DNA from: Spodoptera frugiperda
Taxonomy: Eukaryota > Arthropoda > Insecta > Lepidoptera > Noctuidae
DNA: 64,000 nt
NCBI RefSeq assembly: GCF_023101765.2
Contig: NC_064230.1
Coordinates: forward strand, 1,674,001-1,738,000
Direction: 5' to 3'
How positions within the stretch are numbered: the first letter of the stretch is position 1; each line of letters starts with the position of its first letter. A program made the translations under genes and the position numbers. Below are positions 29,431 through 40,600 of the stretch, piece after piece. The notes below the pieces were generated by a model that worked only from the letters and a program-made list of their open reading frames with translations, was not told where the DNA came from and made no database searches.

Positions 29431-29573
29431 AGGGTGACTAGTAATTAGTGAACGATATTTAAACACGTGATTGGACTCATGATTACAAACAACTTTCCCA
29501 AAGAAACTTTTTTTGTATACTCGTTAGTTTTATTTCACGTGTTTAAATATTCTTCACTAATTACTGTCACCCT
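29431..29573. mobile_element. M1 MITE, internal deletion derivative
   Basis: The terminal repeats AGGGTGACTAGTAATTAGTG and its inverse are nearly adjacent, giving an almost perfect 143-bp palindrome. The full element of about 379 bp is at 61541-61919. Confidence 0.75.
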
Positions 29574-30248
29574 TAAATTTATCACATAGGATACAAATTA
29601 ACATAAAGTCAGTTTTATCAGTTATGTTATGAGTCCCATATCATAGGGAGTCTGAGCTAATTCCATGCTATTATTGAGATTTTTTTGGAATCCCCCGATG
29701 TTACTTTGCCCAACTTGGGAACCAGAGACTCCTTGCATGACATTCGAATTTAGAGATTTTACACATGAGCGGCATGCTGCTAACGGCAGAAATTACTGCA
29801 GTTGACTGTTGCAAACGACACGCGTCGGCAGCTACCTTCGACGCGCTGGCGGCATCTGTTGACTCCGTTGAAATATCTACTTCGAAAATCTTTGTCGATG
29901 GCAGCAGCTACCTATGCCGTTGATAACATGCTGCTCATGTGTCAGAGCTCTTAATAAAGAGATAGTTTTAAGTATTTTTAAATGTGTTTTACAAAAAAAC
30001 TAACCAATACCTTTTCTCTTAATTCCAGATCTTGAAATGCAGTGATATCCCAACCAAAACATTTTATTTTGAATTTCCAAATCTTACAAACTATTTTGGG
30101 TACAAAATTTCAAATTTTTTGGCATCAAAAGTACGGGCATAACGGACGGCATCCAACGAACTGTTCATAAGCTTTGTAAGCGAAGCCAATATTCTTGTGA
30201 TCAAGATAAAAGGCTGAATCAGTTGACAAACATAAAAACGTGTTAAAA

Positions 30249-32471
30249 ATGGAGAACCTAACCGTTTTGTCGTTCAGGAAATTTGAGGACATCAAACGGC
30301 TCGCTAGACACTTCCAAAATGTCGTGAACCATCCCACCACGCAACAGAACAAAGTCTTGCACGCCTATCTAAGGAATCTAGACCAAACGCACAAGAATAT
30401 TTATTTACAAAAACGCGATTATGTTGAAGTTGAGTATATTTTTACGACTGAAAAGAAAAGCAGTTTGCAAAGGCAGAGGTTTAACAGTCTTCCTGTTAGT
30501 GAAGTTCCTGAGTTGTTAAAAGCTGAGCTCTTGACTTCAGATGATGCTAAACAGGTCCATATATGCACTGATTGCAATATTGAGATCGAATTGAGCGACG
30601 AAGAGCCCCTAATGGAGTCTTTACAGCGTCATTTCAATTCTGACGCTCATTTGCCCAAGTTAAGACGAGAAAGTATGGATGTCGCTGAACCCATCATCTT
30701 GCCAAACATGTCGCGCCGTCTATCGGCCATGGCTGAGCTCCCATTACCGAAAATCAAGGAACTAACTATCACTAAGCCCGTTGAAAAATTGGAAAAGAAT
30801 TTCGCGTCGAAACTTAGCACTTCGTTGATGAAAGTACTTCCAGATGCGTCTGAAGCTAGTGTTGACGCCGCTCTAAAGTTTTATCAGGAGCTGTACGACA
30901 AACTTTGTTCTGACGTTTCCAATATTGACTTTTCTACGCAAACGTCCTCTGTTGCTCCGATTATAATGAGCATTAAAGACAATGTCTACCAGAATTTCGC
31001 TGGAGACGCAAACAAGAACATGGACAATGACGAGAACGATCAAGCCGCTGAGAAACCCAAGAACCAGGTCAAGAAGTACCGGTACTACGGTCCCATCGAG
31101 GCTTCGATCCTCAAACTGCTCGTTAATCATAAACTCTTGTCGTTAATCGATGATCGGACTGGCAAACTGGCGTTTTTCTGCATAGCTTGCGAATACTACA
31201 CGCTCAGATTTCATTACGACAGTGTTTTGAATCACGTGTTTAGTGAGACGCATGTCCACAATCTTTCCTGCATCCTACAGTCTGATAAAAGCATTTCTTT
31301 CTCCATGACTGAACCAACTATTGAGAAAATTAAGGAGATGAATGAGAAGTTCCTGTTGAGCCATGATATTGTGTTCACGCCGGTCGGCTTGAACTGCAGG
31401 CTTTGTGCCGCCTCGATCGAGTCTGTGGAAGCTTCGATCTTGCATATACTTGACGAGAAGCACCTGGCTAAGCTGTCTGACGAGTTGTACCTTCGCATGA
31501 AGGACGCTGACCCGGACGGTGCTATCCCGGAGGAGTGGGGTCCGAAAGACTTAAACTGGACAAAGTACTTAGCGAGTGTGGGCAAACCGCACAACAGTCG
31601 TGACCATGTCGTCATCGAGAACTTTATTAAGCCCTCGGGGAAGATCGGGAACTATTGTACATGTTGCGATATGACTTTAAAGGGTCCGAGACAAGTCCTT
31701 TTTAATCACATCCGTCAAAAAAAGCATTTGAGGAACGCGGCGCCTCGTAAACTAGCGATGCTCTACAAGAACCACTGTAGGCCTTCCGAGTACTACGCTA
31801 GCTTCGGGAATTTCTACATTTGCACCATATGCCCTGACTTTGTAGCGACGCCGTCAATCTCTGCGATGGTTGAACATTTCGAGAGCGCTCCCCACTTCGA
31901 TACTATTGCTAAACTGATCCGTTCAGCCCTCTACAACCAAGCGGACTTGCAACTATTCGCTGCGAACAAAATAACAGCTGATTTGAAATGCGAAGTGTGC
32001 AAAACAGCCTTCCACGACAAGTCTGAGGCTGTGAAACACATCTTGAGTAGCGTTGACCATGAGACAGCGGTTGGAGACGCAAAAATATGCTCTAACAAAG
32101 GGGATATAATCAGCGTTTATATGAAAGGCAACCATATTTTGCACAGCGAAGGGGCTACTTTTACTTGCGTGGATTGCAAAGGGGTGTTTAATTCGATCCG
32201 GTCTTTGTTAACCCATTTGGTGTATGCTGGTCATTTTAAAGAGAAGCCAGCTATTGAGGGGGTCTTCCGTTTTTACTTGGAGCTGAAACACAATATAAAT
32301 ATGTTGGCCCGTAATAAGTACGTGTATTACCAGTTTGGCTGTTTGAAGTGCGGTGTGTGTGACGGGGACCTGGAAGAAGGGGAGACTGCGAAGAAACATG
32401 TGGTGTCGACGCGCCACAGAGAAAATATGGGGGCCAGTTATGTTAGTATAGATACGTCCGCTGTTGAATAA
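30249..32471 (+). CDS. Zinc-finger protein with matrin/U1-like and C2H2 fingers, 740 aa
   Basis: A single open coding exon. I choose the ATG at 30249 (AAAATGG context, MENLTVLSFRKFEDIKRLAR); the upstream in-frame GTG at 30240 is not a plausible start. At least seven zinc-finger-like units are spaced through the protein: CTDCNIEIEL with HFNSDAHL, CIACEYYTLRFH, CRLCAASIESVE, CTCCDMTLKGPRQVLFNH, CTICPDFVATPS, CEVCKTAFHDKSEAVKH, CVDCKGVFNSIRSLLTH and CGVCDGDLEEGETAKKH. The wide His spacings (HIRQKKH, HILSSVDH, HVVSTRH) are like U1/matrin fingers, which often bind double-stranded RNA or pre-mRNA. No orthologue is recognised. The stop is followed one base later by a donor (GTATGT), so the 3' UTR is split. 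Confidence 0.85.
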   Translation: MENLTVLSFRKFEDIKRLARHFQNVVNHPTTQQNKVLHAYLRNLDQTHKNIYLQKRDYVEVEYIFTTEKKSSLQRQRFNSLPVSEVPELLKAELLTSDDAKQVHICTDCNIEIELSDEEPLMESLQRHFNSDAHLPKLRRESMDVAEPIILPNMSRRLSAMAELPLPKIKELTITKPVEKLEKNFASKLSTSLMKVLPDASEASVDAALKFYQELYDKLCSDVSNIDFSTQTSSVAPIIMSIKDNVYQNFAGDANKNMDNDENDQAAEKPKNQVKKYRYYGPIEASILKLLVNHKLLSLIDDRTGKLAFFCIACEYYTLRFHYDSVLNHVFSETHVHNLSCILQSDKSISFSMTEPTIEKIKEMNEKFLLSHDIVFTPVGLNCRLCAASIESVEASILHILDEKHLAKLSDELYLRMKDADPDGAIPEEWGPKDLNWTKYLASVGKPHNSRDHVVIENFIKPSGKIGNYCTCCDMTLKGPRQVLFNHIRQKKHLRNAAPRKLAMLYKNHCRPSEYYASFGNFYICTICPDFVATPSISAMVEHFESAPHFDTIAKLIRSALYNQADLQLFAANKITADLKCEVCKTAFHDKSEAVKHILSSVDHETAVGDAKICSNKGDIISVYMKGNHILHSEGATFTCVDCKGVFNSIRSLLTHLVYAGHFKEKPAIEGVFRFYLELKHNINMLARNKYVYYQFGCLKCGVCDGDLEEGETAKKHVVSTRHRENMGASYVSIDTSAVE

Positions 32472-32934
32472 GGTATGTTGGCGTTTTTTATTATTTAATA
32501 GAGGTTATTTTTTTTAATAGAGGTCATAGTTTGCTTGTTATGTTATGTTGACGAACGCACTTCCGTTTCGATTACTTTAAATGTAAAACAGACTCATATT
32601 AAGGGTACTGATAACTTTAAGCATGTCCCGCAATTCCCTGTAACTATGGACTGGTACTGGTGCTACTGAATATTACTTTTAAACGTAATGTCAACTTATA
32701 CTAATGGTATTGGTCTTATAATTTTTAATTATTACTTTGAAATCACCAACCCTTATTGAGCAAGCGTGGTGGTTAATGCTCAAATCTTCAACGTGTGAGA
32801 AGCGGCCTTTGTCCAGCAGTGGCCACTAATAGGCTGTTGATGTGATATTTTTATTTTGTTTAGTTATTTTAGAATTTCTTATTGACCCCTTTGTTCTATA
32901 GAACCCTGTATCCTACAAAACACTTTTTCTACAC

Positions 32935-33085
32935 AGCCCCAATTTATCTTACGAGTTTGTTTTATCGAAACGAAAGCGCGTTCGGCGCGAGTGATTGGTT
33001 GGTATATTGGAGCCGGCCAATCAGAGCGCCGAACGCACTCTCGAAGCTCACAGCGCCGAAAGTAAAGTCGTACTAAGCCCCCAGT
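32935..33085. mobile_element. M4 MITE in the 3' UTR intron
   Basis: TTACGAGTTTGTTTTATCGA and its inverse GTAAAGTCGTACTAAG enclose GATTGGTTGG and CCAATCAGAGCGCCGAACGC. Confidence 0.7.
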
Positions 33086-33113
33086 GTGTAATATTCACTT
33101 ATTTTTGTTCCAG

Positions 33114-33240
33114 ATGTCGCCTGTTATGTTAAATGTGACAAAATGATGTTAAATACGAAGAATCGTGAGTATAAGAGTAATTACTATGAGAAATCATTTT
33201 ACAATGAAATTTTAATAAATGAATTAATTTTATAACTATT
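33114..33240 (+). other. 3' untranslated exon with poly(A) signal for the gene at 30249
   Basis: The acceptor TTTTTGTTCCAG ends at 33113. AATAAA is at 33214-33219 and cleavage would fall near 33235. The intron from 32473 to 33113 starts one base after the stop codon. Confidence 0.6.
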
Positions 33241-33589
33241 ATAATGGTTGTTTTATTTATTTCACTCATCTCTGAAACCTTGGGACCGTCCCGGTCGGGT
33301 ATAGACGACAAACAAAAATAATTATTTTGCTACTATCAAGCTATAAGTGACTAGAAAAATGTAAATATGACGTTTCAAAAGTGCCTAGTTTAGGATTAAT
33401 TGAAATAAATGATTTTGACTTTGATTTTAATTTTTAGTACATTTTGTTTTGTTGTCTATATCTGACAGAGGCGGTTCATTGGTTAAAATTACCTTACTAA
33501 GCGACGTCTTGAAGGTTGGTTGAGTCAAGTATTGGCATTCACTTGTTTTACATAAATGTAACACCTTTTACCAGTTATATTATCAGTCT

Positions 33590-33805
33590 AATGTAATTGT
33601 GGCGGCACATGACAATGATAAGTCGCACATAGACGATCGACGAACAAATCAACGGATGACGTCATAAATCCTAAACGCACATATGAAGTTTACATGCGAA
33701 TAAACATGCATAGAAAATTACAGCAATGGGTAGAAAGCCCGAAAGGCATGATCACCTAGCCTGGTCGGAGGATCCTCCTTCTCTTAGGGAACTTCTCTCT
33801 GTTCT
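33590..33805 (-). repeat. Dispersed repeat related to 9536-9775 and 51826-52018
   Basis: GACGATCGACGAACAAATCA, then CACATATGAAGTTTACATGC, then GCCTGGTCGGAGGATCCTCC. It is the 5' part of the ORF1-like element read on the minus strand. Confidence 0.6.
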
Positions 33806-34428
33806 CTAAATAATTATAATGGCTGGGCCTATTGTCCTACACCGGGCACAATACCGATTTCCGTGCTGATCAGAAATACCTATTTCGAAAACCAAAGGTC
33901 CTGGTTAACACATAACCAATATTTCGGACCTGCAAATGGTATAAGTCCGTAAACGAGCAGACAGATCGCCTGCATTGATTAGTTTCCAACATTACTCGAA
34001 ACCTATCGACCGTTACTCGAAAACAATCGAGCGCTACATAAAACGATCGAGCGTCCTTGAGATCATCAGCCAAGGTATCTTTCAACCTGTTCATCCATCA
34101 GCTTTTAATGTCTTAACAGGGAATGTAAGTAACCGTAAAGTATTTTCGATCTAAGATCTCTAGTTTTTCGTCATAATGCAAGATTACCATTCGATCCATT
34201 CTAATTACTTAAATGAATAAAACAACACAAATGATAAACACAATATTTTATTTCTTATAAATCATAGTATAAACACAGGAATTATATAGAAAAGGACAAA
34301 CTGCTATTTAAATTCTAATTGATGACTAAACTATACAAGCACACTGCATTGATCTAGAGCTGCGGACTACCTAGCGGGTTTACCTTACAATAATAGGTAC
34401 TATACTTATGCCAAGATGTAACATTTTT
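33806..34428. other. Stretch without recognisable gene
   Basis: It holds a SINE-C head fragment at 34345-34385 and a degenerate repeat of ACTCGAAAACAATCGAGCG-like words near 33990-34060. No coding evidence. Confidence 0.4.
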
Positions 34429-34642
34429 ATTAATTATTATGTTATCGGCTTACTCACGTAATGTTTTGACGAGGAACTCGACTAGTTTCAAGCCATGCTA
34501 GAGGCTCATATTCATGAGCAGCATTCCGCGACACACGACGCGGCGATTGTCGCACTGCTACTAGTAGCCTCTAGCATGGCTTGAAACTAGTCGAGTTCCT
34601 CGTCAAAACATTACGTGAGTAAGCCGATAACATAATAATTAA
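34429..34642. mobile_element. M2 MITE with perfect 77-bp terminal inverted repeats
   Basis: The arms start TTAATTATTATGTTATCGGC and pair without mismatch over about 77 bp around a 60-bp centre (CATTCCGCGACACACGACGC). Other copies: 15178 (one arm), 41595 and 54145. It lies about 40 nt beyond the poly(A) signal of the mucin-like gene. Confidence 0.8.
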
Positions 34643-34681
34643 TTTAATATGTCTCACGAAAGTTACAATAAAATCTAAATT

Positions 34682-34687
34682 TTTATT
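34682..34687 (-). promoter_or_regulatory. Poly(A) signal AATAAA of the mucin-like gene
   Basis: Only 6 nt separate it from the stop codon TAA (34694-34696 on the minus strand), so the 3' UTR is extremely short. Confidence 0.55.
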
Positions 34688-34693
34688 GTTTCA

Positions 34694-37600
34694 TTAATCT
34701 TCTGTGTCGAGTTCTTCTTCTGGTAATTCTGATAAAGGAATGATAGCTGGTGGAGTGTTGCTGCTACAGGTGCAGTAGCAGTTCTTGCCGCCAGGACCCT
34801 TCGGGAGGAGTAGGATCTTCAGACGCATGTTGGTCTCTAAGGCGTTCATAATTTCTGTAAGAATAAATATTAATTTTGACTAAACTAACATCAAGGCAAG
34901 TTAAACAAAAATCTTTAAATCATATTCTCCGCTAAGCGTCGGTCATTAGTGTCCTACTATAAAGTGTCTCTAGGCCCGCATCGTACGCATCGCACGCAAC
35001 GGATTTTAGTTTGTCTTGTATAGAAACTCATACAACTGCGTCCACTGATCCGCATCGTACGGACCGCATCATCGGCAATGCCTACATGCGATGCGTACTG
35101 ATGACGTCATACGGAATGCGTACTATGCGTTCGATGCGAGCTTGTTTGTTTGCTTTACGTTGAACGGAAAGCAAACTCGTACTAAGGGTACTATAGATTC
35201 TCATACTCATTTTCCTCTTATTCCATAACAAAAAAACTTACCTTTACGTCCTTGGTTGACACATAGCTTCCCTCCTGCTTTAGGCATTGCTACATCTGTC
35301 TCAAACTTCACTGCCTGTTGGTGACCGGGAGGCTTCGGCTCCGGAGCGTATGTCGGCTCGATAGTATTAGTTTTATCCAACGATGTTTGTTGCTTATCAA
35401 CAACATTGGTTGTTGCTGCCTGGTTCATTTCTGTTGTTGTTGATGATGATGATGGGTTAATAGTTGTCTGTTCTTGTTGTTGAACTTTCTCAGTTGTTGT
35501 CGACAACTGTGTTGTGTCTTCAATGGTTTTTGTTGTTGTCGTTTCTTGTGTAACAACTTGAGTTGTGGTTACTTCTGCTTTGTTGTTTTGTGGTTCAGTT
35601 ACTGTAGTAGCATCGTCTTTAGTTATTTTTGTAGATTCTTCAGTTGTCACTGGAGTAGACGGTTGAGTTGTTTGTTCTTTAAAATCTTCATCAGAAACAG
35701 CGCTGTCTACATGAGTACTGTTATCATCATATTCATTTGAACGACTGTCTTTAGTATTTTTTTCAGGATTATTAATTGTAGGCTGTTTTGTAGTAACATC
35801 TTTAGATTTTTCAGTATTTTCAGGTTGTAAGGGAGATCCTGTAGTCACATTTTCAGCCACAGGAGTGTCGCTTTTATTTATATCTGAAGTTGATTTTTCA
35901 GTTGTTGCGTCTTGATTTACTGTCGAAGAAGTAATTGTGTCAGCTGTTGATAGAGTTGTCGTTGTTGATAGGTTACTGTCAGTTGTTTGAAGGTTATTTT
36001 GTTGTTCTATATCTGGTTTGTTAGTTGTTTCAGTTGCTGATTCTTGAGTTGTTGGTAATTCACTGGTTGTTGAAAGGTTTCCGTCTGTTGTTGGTTGGTT
36101 ATTTTGTTGTTCTATATCTGGTTTGTTAGTTGTTTCAGTTGATGGTACTTCATTGGTTGTTGGAAGGTTTTGTTCTGTTGTTGGTTGTTTTGTAATATCA
36201 TTGGTTGATTGGGTAGTTGATATATCTGATACTGGTTTTTCTGTAACTCCTGTTGTTGATTCTGATATCTGTTTTGTTGTTTCTTCAGTAACAGCATTAA
36301 CAGTTGTTGACTGATCATTAGAAAGTGTTGTTTTAGTTGATTCAGTTGTTTGTTCAGCAGAAATCACTTGTTGAGTTGTTGTGGACTCTTCAGCGAGTTT
36401 TTCAGTAGTAGCTAAGTCAGTTGTTGCTTGCTGAGTAGAAGGCACAGTTGCACTTTTATCAACAACTTTCTCAGTCGACACTGGTGACTCAGTAGAGACT
36501 GCTTCAGTAGTTGTTTGCTGATCAACGGTTGTTGATAAAATGGTTGTAGTTTCAGTAATAAGATTATCAGTACTGCTCACTTTTTGGAAATTTTCAGTAG
36601 TATTTTCGTCTGAATTTTCATAGGAGTCATATTGTTTTAATGTTTTATGATACTCCATTGATTCGGTAGAATGAGAATCATACTCAGAAGATGTATAACT
36701 CTCTTCTGACTCTGTTGACCATTCTTCTTGACTTCTTTCAGGTTTTTCAGTAGAAATGGATGCAGTTGATGGATTTGCGTTTACTGTTGGTGTTGTTGAA
36801 AGTTGTTGTGAAGTTGTTGTTGGACTTCCTTCAGTAATTGCAGAATTAGTTGATGATTGTACTTCTTGGCTCTCAATTGACAGTTGTTCTGAAGCTGTTG
36901 ATGGACTTCCTTCAGTAGTAGCAGATTCACTTGTTGATTGGATCAGACCTTGAGTTGTTGTGGTTTCAGTTGTCAGTTGTTCTGAAGCTGTTGATGGACT
37001 TCCTTCAGTAGTTGCACCATCAGTTGTTGATTGTACTCCTTGAGTTGTTGCGCTCTCAGTTGACAGTTGTTCTGAAGTTGATGATGGACTTCCTTCAGTA
37101 GTTGCAGAAGTAGTTGTTGTTTGTACTTCTTGAGTTGTTGAGCTCTCAATTGACAGTTGTTGCAGAGTTGTTGATAGACTTGTTTCAGAAGTTCCAGAAT
37201 CTGTTGTTGATTGTACTTCTTGATCTGTTGCGCTATCAGTTGACTGTTGTCCTGAAGTTGTTGATGGAGAAACTTCAGTTGTTGATGTTTGAGCTGTTGA
37301 TGGTATATTATCTGTTGTTGTGTCCTCAGTAGATTGTTGGTTTGTTGATTCAGTGGCTGATTGTTCTACTGACTGAGTTGTTGTGACAGCTGGAGTTGAT
37401 TGCTGATCAGTGACTGATGTTTCAGTAACTTCTTGATTTGTTGTTGGTGACGGAGTAGTTGTCGAAGTTACTTCAGTTGTTGATTGCTCAGGTGACTGTT
37501 GTTCTTTTGCTGACTGATCAGTGGTAGTTGAAGAGATATCTTGTACTGATTTCTCAGTAGCTGGTTGAGCTTCAGTTGTTGTTGATGACTGAGTTGTCGA

Positions 37601-40600
37601 ATCAGCAACAGTTGACTGTTGTTCTACCGACGGTTGATCAGTAGAAACGTTCTCTGTACTCTTTTCAGTAGTTGATTGCTCAGTTGTTGTAAACACAGCT
37701 TCAGTAGTTATTTCCTCAGTAGTTCCAGCCTGATGAGTAGAAGAAACTGACTGTCTTGATTCCTCAGTTGGCTGTGCACTTGTTAGTGACTCAGTAGAAG
37801 ACACAACTTGAGCTGTCGACGGCTGATCAGTGGAAACAGCTGCTTGTGTTGTTTCAGTAGCTAGTTCTGTTGTTACTGGTGACTGAGTTGTCAACTGTTC
37901 AGTGCTGGTTGCCTGTTCTGAAGATGATGATGATGAAGAGGAGTCTGATGATGAAGAAGCATCCTCAGTCGATATTTCCTCAGTTGAAATTTGTTCTGAA
38001 GCTGTTGTTGACTCAGTCGTTGATGCAGCTTGAGTTGTTGATATCTCAGTAGCTACAGACTGATCAGTAGTAGCAATATTTTGTGTTGATACATTATCAG
38101 TGACAGTCGGCTCAGTGGTTGTAGAAGAAACTAGTTGAGTTGTGGAAGCCTCTGTTGTTGTTGACTGATCAGTAGAAATTGATTGTGTTGTCGTTACTTC
38201 CTCAGTAGGAGTTTGTTCAGTAGCTTTATTAGTTGAAGAAGGTGTATTTTGAGTTGTCAGTGATTCTGTTGACGGCTCAAGAGAGGATTGAGTTGTTGCA
38301 GCTTCAGAAGTAGTTGTTACAGATGCAATATCTGTTGTTGAAGCCTGATCTTGAGTTGTTGTTGTCGAAGCTTCTGTTGTTGATTCTTCTTTAATTGTTG
38401 ATGAAGGTACTGTTGTTACTTGTTCGCTAACAGATTGTGTAGTTGTTGAAACATATTCAGTTGTTATTTCATTTATATCTGTTTGTTTTAAAGTTGATGT
38501 AACTGTTGACGATTGTCCTATAGCAACAGTTGTTAGAGTTTCTGTTGTTGAACTAAAAGACAAAGGTGTAGTAGCTCCTTCAGTTGTTTCAAGATCTTCA
38601 ATGGATTTTGAGTCGTATTCCCATTGCCTTTGAGTTTCTTCTTCTGAGCTATTTTCAGTAGAATCGTAAGCAGAAGAGTTCGATTCTTCCGAACTTACGT
38701 ATTCATCTGAATGGTCTGTTGATGTTACTTGAGTTGTTGGAGTTGATTCAGTTGTTCCTTGTTCTTTTGTAGCCTGATTAGAGTCTGTTGTTGTTTGTTC
38801 TCCTGCTGTTGTAGTAATAGAAGATTCTGTATTTTGTTGAGTTGTTAGTAAAGATTGTTCAGAAGTAACTTTACTAGTTGTGTTATCAGTAATGTTAGCT
38901 TCTGTCGTAGATGTACTTTCTTCTTTGGGTTGTGCAGAAGTTGCTTGAGTAATATTCTCTTCTGATGCAGTTGTTGATGACTGATTTGTTGTTTTATCAG
39001 CAGAATTAGATTGTGTTGTTTGTTGTTCAGAAGTCGTAGTTTCAACTGTTGTAGTACCAGCATCAGTTGGTGGTAAAGTGGTAGTTGACTGATTTGTTGT
39101 TTTATCAGCAGAATTAGAGTCTGTTGTTTGTTGTTGAGTTGTCGTGGTTTCAACTGTTGTAGAACCAGCATCAGTTGATGGTAAAGTGGTAGTTGACAGT
39201 TGTTCTACAGTTGTTTGTTGAGTTGTTACTTCTGAATCAGAAGATTTTTCAGTTGTAGTACTTTCAGTAGTTTCTAAAGGTGTTTCTTGTGTAGTTGTTG
39301 TTGATTGAAGTTGTTCAACAACTGGAGTTGATGAAGTTGTTTCAAGATTATCACGTTCAGTTGTTTGTTGTTCTGTTGTAACAACTGTTGTTGATTCCTG
39401 AGCAGTTGTTGTTTCTAACGCCATAGTCGTCAACGGAGTTGTTGAGTCCTGAGTAGGAGTACTAGTTCCTTCAATTTTCTCAGTTGAAGTCGGCACTTGC
39501 TCAGTAGAGGTTGGTAAAGAAGAATTGTCAGTAGAAGAAGAAATGGCTTCTGTGCTAGAAAGAGACTTCTCAGATGTCGTAGGTGTATTTTCTTCTGTAC
39601 TAGGAACTTCAGAACTGAACTCTTCTGAGGAAGAAGAAGACGAAGAGCAATCAGAAGATGAATCTTCTGTACTTCTAGAAGATGATGTGTAAGTTTCTGT
39701 TGAGCTCAATTTCTCAGAAGTACTATCTTCTGATGCGGTGTTTAAATCTTCTGGTTTGGGGGCATTTTTAGATTCTTCTTTTGGTTTTTGTGTTCCAGTG
39801 GTAGATTCAGTTGTTTGATCTGCTGCTGTTGTTGTTTTTAATTCTTCTGCAGTAACGCCAGATTCCGTAGAAGGTGTATTAGTATCTTCTGCGGGCTTCT
39901 GAGCTGTAGTAGACTGTTCAGTACTTAGAAGGGATTTTTCTGTGGTCTTTTCAGAAGTAATATTGCCTTCTGTAGTAGTTATAGATTCTTCTGTGACGCT
40001 TTTTGAAGTTGAAGAAGTAACTGGAGTCTCTTCTTTACCTTCTGTACTAGCTTCTACTAATGGTGTAGTCTGTTCATTATTCTGATTGTTAGTCCTAGAT
40101 TCTTCTTTAGTTTTCTTCTCAGTAGCACTGTCTGTAGAAGATTTATCAGTATTCTTAGATTCAGTGACTTGATCAGTATCTTTAGGAGTTGTATTTTCAG
40201 TAGTAGGTCCATTTTCAGTGTTAATTTCTGGAGTTTGGTCTATTTTTGTAGTTACTTCTGTAGGCATTGAATTAGTAGAAGATTCTGTGCTGATTCCTTC
40301 TTTAACCTTCTTTTCTGTAGTAGATACTGGGTTTGCGGTTACATTATCTTCTGTAGAAGAAATTAATTCTGTGGTCACTTCTTTAGTGGCAGTAGAACTT
40401 AGCACAGAAGATGGAGTAGTTAAAATATCATTAAGAGTCTTCTGTGCCGTAGTTCCTTCTGAAATTTTCGATTCTTCCGTAGAAGTAATTGCTTCTGTGG
40501 ACGTTATTTGTTCAGTTGGTCCTTCTGTACTACCAGATTCCTCTGTAGCTTTTTCTATAGTAGTTTGCTTTGCAGAAGAATTAGGTGTAGTTGTTAAATC

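Noticed and set aside
30240..30248. Upstream GTG as start of the zinc-finger protein
   Set aside because: Animal nuclear genes start at ATG; the ATG at 30249 has a good context.
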